In this document: piece after piece, positions 38,101 to 50,100 of the stretch | Position numbering within the stretch: position 1 is the stretch's first letter | How the letters are laid out: each line of letters opens with the position of its first letter | Source: Liolophura sinensis | Lineage: Eukaryota > Mollusca > Polyplacophora > Chitonida > Chitonidae | Assembly (NCBI RefSeq): GCF_032854445.1 | Contig: NC_088303.1 | Span: forward strand, 9,865,501 to 9,929,500 | DNA length: 64,000 nt | Direction: 5' to 3' | Notes under the pieces: generated by a model | What the model saw: the letters and a program-made list of their open reading frames with translations, nothing else | Told to the model about the DNA's origin: nothing | Database searches by the model: none | Position numbers and translations under genes: made by a program

Positions 38101-41100
38101 GATTGTGAAATGAGATACCTGAAATGATTTTATATATGTAGCTATGTTTTGTAAGGACAAGGTGATGTGTGGAAAATCTTTAGAGAGCTTGTTAAGTCAA
38201 CAAAATGTGTTTGGACCACTTGTAGGGCTTGTTATGCTGGTAATTTCTGATATTATATGAAGTCAGAATATGAGACCATGTAAATGTATACAATTATCCA
38301 GTTTAGAGTTTACATTTGTTATTTTCTCACTGGCATTGCTTAGGTTGAGGTTGTATGGTTTTGACAGTAACTGTAAATGCAGCTTTTTCCTTGGGTGACT
38401 TGAAGCTTATTATAATTGATAACAAGTAAAGAGAGTGTAGATCTTGCAGCCATCATTGGTTGTGTGAGCACAACACAGCTTCTGTTATTTTGACAGGTCT
38501 GCCAGAGAGGCAGAAGAGCTTGAGAAGAAAGCCAGAGAGAAGGGAGAAATCTTGCCATCAGAGAAACGCTTTGATTCTAACTGCATCACACCAGGTATTG
38601 AGCACTCAGAATTCACATCCCACATAAGCTAACATTGGAGAAGCGGAAATTTTTCCTTAGATGACATACATGCCTAATTTTGTATCTTGTCTTTTGTATT
38701 TTGTATCTCTAAAGATTCGATCAAAAGTCTACAGTAAAGTGTGGACGATTGGTTTGCTATAGCACCATGTTTACAGCCTAAATCAAGTTCTCTCATTTGA
38801 GTGGTTTTAAATTGTTTGTGTGAATGAGCAAACTGAAGTACTTTTGGAAAGATCTATTGTATTTAAAGTGACCTTGATTGTCAAGCTTGGTAGAATGGTA
38901 CTTATTTTAACTATAGTCTTTCCTGTATTGTCTGGTGCAAGAATTTGAAATTTGTTGGAAACCTAGAACAAGCTAGATAGAACAAGCTCATTGAGCTTTA
39001 ATTCTGCCAGCATGTTATAGTTTTCTGTTTATATTTAGTATATGTAAATGAATCTGGTGAATAAACAGGTGCAGTCAAGTACAGGACACAAAAGTGTTTT
39101 TAAAGCTCACAAATCACGGAAAGATGTATGTTGTTTTTGTTTAGCTTCAACCAACTGTTGCGAGAGTGATGTTAGAATGTACTCCCAGTTGTTTTCAACA
39201 TGATGAAGATGCAAAAAAGTTTTCATACGATCAACTTTTTGGTTTTGCCTTTGATCTCATTAGGTTGATTGCAGAATTATTCAGTTTGATGATACATGTA
39301 AATCCTTGTAAATTCTCTAATTTGTACGATACCCTGATTCGTCAACCTTTTCGTACGTGAAAGATTAACTTTCAGTGCAATTTATGCGCCTTTTTCATTT
39401 GATTTTGAAGACAAAACTGTATTGGTTTGGTCAATTTCAGGGCTTCACAAAAAGTATAAGGTTATCAACCCACACAGAGTATACCCTGAGAATATGCTTA
39501 AATAAACACATTGCAAACATGCAAATAGGTTGAAGAATTACAGTAAATGCTTACATTTTTTATTTTCTTTTTTTAAAGATTGAACTCGCATTTTCTTGTT
39601 TTCAAGATTTGTTTCATATCTATTATTTGTTCCAGGCACTCCATTTATGGCCAGGTTACAAGAATATCTTAAGTACTTTGTGGTACAGAAGATCTCCTCA
39701 GACCCTCTCTGGCAGTCTGTACAGGTCATTCTCTCTGGTCATGAGGTTAGTGCTAACATTTACATGATATCTCTGATACTTAGTGGTACAGAAGATCTCC
39801 TCAGGTCCTCTCTGACAGTCTGTACAGGTCATTCTGTCTGGTCATGAGGTTAGTGCTAACATTTGCACGATATCTCTGATACTTTGTGGTACAGAAGATC
39901 TCCTCAGGTCCTCTCTGACAGTCTGTACAGGCCATTCTGTCTGGTCATGAGGTTAGTGCTAACATTTGCACGATATCTCTGATACTTAGTGGTACAGAAG
40001 ATCTCCTCAGGTCCTCTCTAACAGTCTGTATAGGTCATTCTGTCTGGTCATGAGGTTAGTGCTAACATTTGCACGATATCTCTGATACTTTGTGGTACGG
40101 AAGATCTCCTCAGGTCCTCTCTAACAGTCTATATAGGCCATTCTGTCTGGTCATGAGGTTAGTGCTAACATTTGCACGATATCTCTGGTACTTTGTGGTA
40201 CGGAAGATCTCTTCTGATCCTCTCTAACAGTCTATATAGGCCATTCTGTCTGGTCATGAGGTTAGTGCTAACATTTGCACGATATCTCTGATACTTTGTG
40301 GTACAGAAGATCTCCTCAGGTCCTCTCTGACAGTCTGTATAGGCCATTCTGTCTGGTCATGAGGTTAGTGCTAACATTTGCACGATATCTCTGGTACTTT
40401 GTGGTACAGAAGATCTCCTCAGGTCCTCTCTGACAGTCTGTATAGGTCATTCTGTCTGGTCATGAGGTTAGTGCTAACATTTGCACGATATCTCTGATAC
40501 TTTGTGGTACAGAAGATCTCCTCAGGTCCTCTCTAACAGTCTGTACAGGCCATTCTGTCTGGTCATGAGGTTAGTGCTAACATTTGCACGATATCTCTGG
40601 TACTTTGTGGTACAGAAGATCTCCTCAGGTCCTCTCTAACAGTCTGTATAGGTCATTCTGTCTGGTCATGAGGTTAGTGCTAACATTTGCACGATATCTC
40701 TGATACTTTGTGGTATGGAAGATCTCCTCAGGTCCTCTCTGACAGTCTGTATAGGCTATTCTGTCTGGTCATGAGGTTAGTGCTAACATTTGCACGATAT
40801 CTCTGGTACTTTGTGGTACAGAAGATCTCCTCAGGTCCTCTCTGACAGTCTGTATAGGTCATTCTGTCTGGTCATGAGGTTAGTGCTAACATTTGCACGA
40901 TATCTCTGGTACTTTGTGGTACAGAAGATCTCTTCTGATCCTCTCTCTCAGTCTGTACAGGTCATTCTGTCTGGCCATGAGGTTAGTGCTAACATTTACA
41001 AGAATAACCCAATTCTTTTGGAATTTGGGACAGATATTAGTATTGTGTTGAAAGTAGAATATTACATCTCTTTACCAGCCTTTTGGAAAGTGAAGATATG

Positions 41101-44100
41101 GGTATGTTATTCATCAGATGGTCTAACCATGTGAAGAAAGGAACTTGATATTACTGCTAGAATTACACATATATTGGCTAAAATGAGCACACCAGATGTC
41201 CCAAATTTTAGAAGAAATAGGGTATTTCAAGTACTTTGTGGTAGAGAAGATCTCAGACGCTCTATGGCAGTCTGTACAGGTCATTCTGTCTTGCATGATT
41301 TATTTATTTAATTGATTGGTGTTTTACGCCGTACTCAAGAATATTTCACTTATACGACGGCGGCCAGCATTATGGTGGGAGGAAACCGGGCAGAGCCCGG
41401 GGGAAACCCACGACCATCCGCAGGTCTTGTCATGAGGCTAGTGCTAACATTTACAAGAGTAAATCGTAAGTCCGATTTAGTCCGATTTATTTTCATCAAA
41501 GTCCGTTTTTAGTATCAGATCCACTATTTTAGCATTCACATTACAGTGAGGATTTAATAGGAAACCCCCAACTTGCGAATATAATATAGCTTAAATGTAG
41601 CGCGCAAAGGGTTTCCGAATGGTGACCCGTTGATTCTGTCTTTTTATGTCAATCTTTGTCGTTGAGCGTACTCTTCCCGGCAAAATGGCTGGGATCAAAT
41701 GCCTGGTGGTGATGTGCACGAAGAAACTGGACGTAAAAGCACGAAGTCACTTGCAGTGAGAAATTCTAGAACAGGCACCCCTTTCACATCAAAGATTATA
41801 CACCAGCTAAACATGATAAATCCTTAATAACCTCATTATCTTGAAGTAGAATGTGAAGAATTTTCCTCCTTATAATGTCCCAAACTAACACACCAAACAT
41901 GTCTTTCGTTTCCCTCTCGCACACCTTAACCCCTTCTTTTGAATTTCCTGACATCTCTGTTTTAGTGACACAAGTAAAAGTTTACTGTAATTGAAACTTT
42001 TTTGCATTGGTGTTTTTATTTGAAGTCATTTTTAGTTAGGGTTAAAAATATTTCCGGCGCATTGCTGTTGTGATTTTGTGCACATAAAATTTGATTTGTA
42101 CATGTAAACATGAGTGTTTGTACACATTAAAATCACTAGGGGTAGGCACTTCTGGGTTAGTGCTGACATTTACACGACATCTCTGGTACTTTATGGTCTC
42201 ATCAGATCTCATCAGATCCTCTTTGGCAGTCTGTAAAAGGTATTCTGTCTTTTCATGAGGTTAATGCTAACATTTACAAGAGTATCTCAAGTACTTTGTG
42301 GTACAGAAGATATCCTCAGCTCTTCTCTGGCAGTCTCTGCTGGTCATTCTGTCTGGTCATGTGGTCAGTGCGAACATTTGCATGAAATGTTTGGTACTTG
42401 GTGGTCCTCTCTAGCTCTGATACAGGGCTACTGTAGTGTAAGTGGCCTCAGAAAAAAGAAAATTGTTAAAAGATTCCTTTTTTTAACTAATAGTTAAAAT
42501 TCAATTCATTGTTTCAGCAGTGAAATTACCGATGTAATTTTGTTGCTTGCATAATTGGTAAAAATGGAAGAAAGGGGAAAAATAAATAAGTAACCGAAAT
42601 AAGTCCAAATGTTGTGGAAAGAAATAATGGCGTTTCTTGACATCTGAAGGGTGTGATTTTTCATACAATGTATGTTAAAGTTTAAATGACTTAACACCTA
42701 TTCTTATATGAATACTGAAATTGTACTTCCTCAATCTGTTGTCGTTTATCAGACTCCAGGGGAAGGAGAACACAAGATTATGGACTACATACGATATCAG
42801 AAGTCTCAGCCTGGCTATGACCCTAACACTCGCCACTGTCTGTACGGACTGGATGCTGATCTGGTCAGTATAAAGGGAATAAGGCAGCACACAAAATTAG
42901 TTTTCAGCTCAATTTATTTACTTTTGCCCACAGAGACTAGCTCTGCCTGCAACAGGTGGAGGAAAAGAATAAGTCATAGATTGAATGTGGTATTTTATTG
43001 GTGCAAACTTCCGTTTGATTGTTCCTCTTAATTTGCTTTGTTAATGCAAGCGAAGTATGATCATTGCCATCAGAAAGAAAAAAGTTAAACTTAAGAGTCA
43101 AAAGGGGATTGGCTCATACTACTGCCCTGTCATTCATTCACTCTTGATCATCAGAGTATTTGTGGATACAGTGTCGCTTAACCCCACTTCAGTTAAATCA
43201 GAAATTTATCTAGTCACTCAGTGTGTTGAATAATTTTTTGAATAATATTAATACTTAACATGTGAAGCTATTTCACTCTTTGTTATGCTAGAAATGTTCT
43301 GTAATGACTAGTTATAAAACTCAGGAAAATGCAAGAAGTTGTGGATTTGTTGGTATTTACTGAGTTGAAATTGTGCAAATATGAATCAGGTGTTAACATG
43401 AAGTTTGGACTGCATTTGTCATACATACATTGTGGTTGCTTTAATACCATACATTGTAGTCGCTTTAATACCACACATTGAAGGTGCTTTAATACCATAA
43501 CCACCTTCATGATATTGGGTTCTATAGTAACTTCATAGCCACATTGCATTTTATCTCCATAAACCTATTTTATATGAAGAATGTGTTGCTTGCATTTCAC
43601 ATCTGGTGACGGGCATAATTCTAAATTCAGATCTACACCAGCTTATGCGTGTGAGATTTCTTATTGTTGAGGTATTGACAGATAACATGGTGTCATGTTT
43701 TGGTACAGATGATGCTGGGTTTAGTGAGTCATGAACCTCACTTCTGTCTGCTACGAGAAGAAGTGCGGTTTGGAGGAAAGAAAGACAAAAACAAGAGGTG
43801 AGTGTAGACTTTCCCCATAAGTAAGTTTTTGTTTTATTGGTTGGGCATATATGCTGAACAGCCATAAGTGGCTGCAAGGTTTGGTTGAGGAAAAATGCCT
43901 GGAGTTAAAAACGCTTACATTGTTACCTCACCAGTTACGTTTCAGATTTTCTGATATAAAGCCACTTGCATGCCAGGGAGAGGTGGATTTAAAACATATA
44001 TGACCTTACTTGGGAAGTTTGGAATAATTCCAAAGATGCGGATGCTTTCCACACTTTGGCATACTTTTGAAAAACACAACAGTGGGGACTAATTGTGGGC

Positions 44101-47100
44101 ATGAGATTTACGGGACAAACTGCTGTGGAGGGAGTAGAAATTTGGGAGACTTGTGATATGTTTGCATGAGTTAGGAGTCTATAATTTGTAGTGTGGCTTG
44201 GTAGTCTTTGTGCTGACATTTCTGTGTTGCTCTCATTTCTCTGTCTACAGGCCAGCTACCCCAGAAGAGACGACTTTTCACCTCTTACATCTTTCTCTCA
44301 TGAGAGAGTATATTGACTTTGAATTCTCATCTTTAAAAGAGCCAGTAAGTGGTGGTTAATTAATCATGAATTCCCAACCTAAATCTTTAAGTCCAAGTAG
44401 TTCCAAAACACTGAATGCTGACTGATTGTAATGTGCTGAAAGAAAAACCCCATGCATCCTATCACAATCCAGAATAAAGTGTGTGTCTGCAGTAAAATAG
44501 GAGTAATTAGTTAATTGATTGATTGATTGTTTTGTTTTGTTTTGCTAAAGAATATTTCACAATTTTGTCTTTTGTCAAGTTTACGGTGCCTCTGCTGATA
44601 TCTGACAAAATAACTTGATTTATAAAGTGACAGCTCAGAGCTGAAATGGAACGAGCAAGCTCATTCATTTTGTAGATTTGTTAAGACAGGCGCGGTAACA
44701 CTACTTGTTTCTAGGCCCTGTGCTCTAACATGACATAACCATAGTGATATTTCTCTGCATGATTTATTTATTTGATTAGTGTTTAACTGCCATGCTTAAG
44801 AATTAACTACTACAAGAGGGTGTGTTTCAGGGGAAGCTGTCATTTGACTATGACCTGGAGAGGGTTATAGATGACTGGGTGCTGATGGGATTCCTGGTGG
44901 GGAATGACTTCATTCCTCATCTGCCACACCTCCACATTCATCACGATGGACTACCCCTGCTGTGGAGGACTTACATGAAAGTGCTACCTACAATAGATGG
45001 TAGGTTCTCCCCACAGAGTAGTTTGGATAACAGGATTTGGATAACTACCACATTCTGAATTGCTTCTTTTGCTTGACAACATTTGAGAACTGAAACTTGA
45101 CCTGAAAAGAATCGTCTTGAAATTTGCTGGCTCTGTAGTTGAGCTCTATGTTTATATCATGTTAGGTTCTCCAACCTTATGCCAGAAACCTAGAGTGTCA
45201 AAATTCAGTGGGTTTACATTTGTGTTATAAGGTAGTCAAGCAGATAAATTTAACTATGATCTCTGGGGGTGAGTTGCTGATGGAGGAGACTTCTCTTAAT
45301 CCACAAGTACTGTTTGATTTCAAAATCAATTGTATAAATAATAGAAAAACCTGCGCTAAATGTTTGCATGAATCCAGTGATTGTTACATAGGATTAGCTG
45401 CCCAATGGAGAGGGGTAAACATTGACAAAGAGAAAAGAGAGGTTCAGCTTGACCTGAAAAAGAAAACAGAATTGTGTAATGTGCAATGTCTTGTTTTAGG
45501 TTATCTGAATCAAGGTGGCCATCTCAATCTACCAAGGTTTGAGAAATTCATGAAAGAATTGTCAAAGGTTTGTGTTTTTTTATTTTTTTGTTTTTTAAAT
45601 TATAACCTAATCTATCCCTAAATATACAGTGTTGTTGGAATCGCGTTGTACTGATTTATAGCTTTCTTAAGTCTTCAGCCCACATGTTCTGTTCCATATT
45701 ACTTTTGCTTTCCTGCATTAATTTCTTAAGGAAAGTTGATTGATATTGAAGTGACAAATCATTTAGTTACAAAAATAGTTAAAATTGTGTCAGCACTTCA
45801 GACTGAACATCAGGTGAATTTCTAAGGTACACGTAAGGGTAGCTCTGAGATCAGTTGGCCATGTTCCCAGCTTAACTTCCACATTAACCGCTCTGAACCG
45901 TTACATTCACTAACCTGGAACTCGGTCCTGTCACCTGTGCTGTCTTTAAAGTGCCAATGTTTACGCCACAAAAAGAGCTGTCTCGTGATCTGATAGTAAT
46001 TCTGAATTCATACCACCTCATGATGTTGGAATAATAAAGACCATAACATTGCAAATAACAGAAATGTAACCAGCGCATCCACTCGGACGACATCAGAACT
46101 TCGCTAGCCGCCATTTTCAAACCAAGTGACTCGGTTTGCTAGAGTGGACTCGGCTGCTCTTCCAAAAATTAATTAATTAATCTTCTTTCATAATATAATT
46201 GATTATAGATCATTTCTGTTCATTAGTAACGCACAGATTAAAGTTAAGACCCCCAAACAATTTGTCAGTCACGCCTTATATGGTGTACATCTCATTGATT
46301 TCAATCAAATCATTCCACGAGTTTATCTTTTTCTGCACGATGACGAGTGCGACCAACTCTAATCAAGAAATGGCGGTTAGCGAAGTTTGGCTTGATGTCG
46401 ATGTAACAAATACATTTGTGTTAATTGTGACGTTATGGTCTTTATTATTCATTAATAATTAGGTATTATGAAGTAAGGATTAGTAAAGGATTCCAGGAAA
46501 CATTTTGTTTTAGCGTACAGCTTTGACATGTTGAGGACAGCATACTTGAAAAGACTGAGTTCCAAGTTAGTGAATAGAAGAGAACAGATCTGTATTTCTA
46601 AAAGCTAAGCTGAGAAGAATGAAACAGATCTCAGATCTAATGTAAGGGTTGAGTAGCTACATGTATTTCCACTCTCATATCAAGTCCAGCTTTGCTGGCT
46701 TCCTCTTGGCCCGTACGTGGGAAGGTCAGCCTGCAACCTGCGGATGGTCGTGGTTTTCACCCGGGCTCTGCCTAGTTTCCTCCCACCATAATGCTGACCA
46801 CCATCATATGGGTGAAATATTTTTGAGTACGGCGTAAAACACAAATCAAGTAAAATAAATAAATGAATCACTCTCATATGACTGGATTTTCGTGACAGTT
46901 ACAAAATGAATCAAATAGACAAAGGGGACATAGAGCGGTATTTGATTTGTTTTCAGTACGATGTGGACACATTCAGCGACCAGTTCCAGGATCTGAAGTG
47001 GCTAGAGGGCAAGGTGGGAAAGGATGGACGTGGCAAGAAAGGGAAGGGTCAGAAGGGCAAGAGTAATAAGCAAGGCCAGGTGAGAGATTACCTTCTTTGT

Positions 47101-50100
47101 ACTGTGTCACCTTCCTCTGCTGTCAAATTCCATTGTTTATGAAGCCTATAATAACTGGATACATGTACAGGACAAATACTTCATGATTAGAATCATGTAG
47201 ATGTACATAATGACATAAATCTGTAGGTATTGTGTGTTAAGAGATAAATTCCAAATTCCAAATGTGTTCTTTGTTATTACACTGAATCATGCCTCTTAAG
47301 TTTCAATGTAATGAATTATACATTTATTTTCGCTTAAAAGCTTATGACTGAGATAAAATTTGTGTACTAATAGTTTCTTAAAGGAATGTGCTTCATTGTT
47401 GTATCAGGGTCAGACGTCTGATGGGGCAGGAGGCAGCAATCAGTTTGGGGTGCTTGTTAACCTCGCTGATGATGATGAGGACTTCAGCAACCTCACCAAG
47501 GATCCTCCAAAGTCAGCAGTGGCAGGTGAGTAAGACGGATTCATCCAGTGTTTAACCATTATGTACACTACTTTTGAAAAGGCAACCTTAAAAAAAAAAA
47601 AACATTTTATTTTGAACATTAATCAGATGGGTGACCTCTTGGCCATCAGGGTTTATAATTGCATGTAGCCTTGTTGACATGTTGTATGGCTAAACGGATA
47701 ATATTGTTAGTATGTTTTCTTCCTCAAAATTTGTTTTGTTGCATACTGACTTAAGTGTATGATGTGGAGCTTTGTATAATGTTGATCTGTTGACGGATTT
47801 CTTTAGTATTTAAATTGACAATTATGGAGAACCTGAAATAATCTTGAGGATGGTCTTAAAGAAGTGTCAAGCTCCAATCTTGTTTAAAAATGAGCATGAA
47901 TGAACATGGTTTTTTGTGCCTCCATCTTTGTGCCGCCACATATGACAGACTTGATTGACCTGAACTCTAGACCTGACACGCCCGATACAGATGATGGAGA
48001 TACATTTGACAGCGAGTTCAAGATGCACAAAGCCAACTACTACATGACAAAGATGAATTATGTAGATGCCAGCAGGTGAGTGATGGTGAGAACTAGGCCC
48101 AGGATAACCACATACCAGTAAACACAAGTGACAATGCATGTTAATTCTCTGTCACACTCCAGTGGATATTTCAGAAAGATGTTCCAAAGAAAGTAAGCCT
48201 TCACATTGTTTTCTCTTGGATGTTATTAATAAAACATATTAGATTACCATCTCCTGGAAATGTTGCTGGTTCTGTCCACGAATACAAGATTTGGATGATA
48301 GTATCATTTAAGTGTGTGTTTTGTGTTTGTGGCAGGGAAGTGCTTCAGGAGCAGGCCAGGGGCTATGTTCTGGCCATACAGTGGATTCTGCTCTACTACT
48401 TTGAGGGGGTTCCGTCATGGAGCTGGTGAGAATAAGAGAAAGAATCTCACATAACAGTATCTCATTCCTATCATAGCATGATAACAATGTCTACAACACA
48501 CACACACAAAATGACTTGGTTCATTAAGATTTAACCACATTCTCAGTATTTTAAGCTCAGAGTGCCCAATATCTAATCTAAATTGGTATCTAATGGTAAA
48601 ACAACAAAACTATACACTGCTGCAGTGTCCTTTTTTTATTTATTGATACACCATCTGGATGATCTGTAGGATAGCTCTCTAAAGCTCTTGACAAATTTGG
48701 TCATTGTTATATATCTGTATAAGTGTTTGCTGACAACATTGTCTTGTTAGACATTGTTTTTGTTATGTGAACACGTGTGGAGTTTTGTCTGATTTACTAA
48801 CCCAGGTTTTACCCCCACCACTATGCCCCCTACATGAGTGATGTCACAGACTTTGCTGACATGAAGATTGAGTTTGAGCTTGGTCAACCTTTCCTCCCCT
48901 TTCAGCAACTCATGGCAGTCCTTCCTGCAGCCAGCAAGGAAATTCTTCCTTTACCCTATCAGGTATTGGAATGTCAAGATATCTCTATGGAACTCTAAAT
49001 CACAGACCCGACTGCTCCAGAGAAAATGATGTTTAATTTTGTTTGGACAATTCTTTGTTGTTGTATCATCTGCAGAGATGTGTATTAAACTGCTGAGAAC
49101 ATAATAGAAAAAAGTCCAAAAAAAAATATTAATCGGCTTCCAGGCTTTTTCCTAAGTACTTGAAAGCAAGTATAGTATTATTGTTTATATGTGTTACTGT
49201 CATTCAACTTGTATTCAGTTATTTTTATGATTTGCGTCAATTACATATGTAAAAATAAAGGCACACTTTTTGCCCAGGATACAAATAATAATTGTCACCA
49301 GGACACTTCACTGCTGGCAGACATGTGTAGTTGCTGTTACAAACATTTCTTTTTTTCCTGCCTGGTTTCAGGACCTGATGACAAACCCCAATTCTCCTGT
49401 GGTGGACTTTTACCCTGTCGACTTCACCACAGACCTCAATGGCAAACTGCAGGAGTGGGAGGCTGTCGTCCTTATACCCTTTATTGACGAGGTATTTTCT
49501 CTACAAAAAATAACACCTTGAATATATGCAAATGTTATTAGATTACATTTTGTTCCCAGTGTCTTCACATTGTGCAGTATTCACTTAATGTTGTAGTTGA
49601 AGATCTGGATTTATGTGTAATTTTGTGTGGTCTAGCCTGCCGTAACAAATTAATGTTTCCAGAAACACCTGCTGAAGGCTATGGAGCCAATCAATGCAGT
49701 GTTAACAGACGAGGAGAAAGCAAGAAATCGGCATGGCCCCCATCGGCTGTTTGAATATAGCCCTGAACCTCTGGGTGAATACCCGTCCCCTCAACCTGAC
49801 AGCTTCCCGGACATCAAAGTCAACAGGGCAAGGTTTGTCCCAAACCTCTGTAAATAATCTGTAAAGTAGAAGAATAAACTATAGATTTAGACAGTCCCCT
49901 CTTACTGGTTTTATGCATTAATTTTTGTTGGTCTTATAATGCTGGCTTCCTTTCCAGTCGCATGCGTGAAGGTCTGTCAGCAACCTGCGGGTGGTTGTGG
50001 GTTTCCTAGGGGCTCTGCTGGTTTTCCTCCCACCATAATTCTGGCCCCCACTGTGTGATTGAAATATTCTTAACCATGGTATAAAACGTCAATCAAATAA

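Noticed and set aside
39746-40981. CRISPR-like regular repeats
   Set aside because: Head-to-tail units without unique spacers in an animal intron; the unit is explained by exon 5.
45208-45621. 137-codon plus frame as an extended exon 10
   Set aside because: Only 45500-45567 matches XRN1. The upstream part is intron that happens to be open, and family alignment places the acceptor at ttgttttag.
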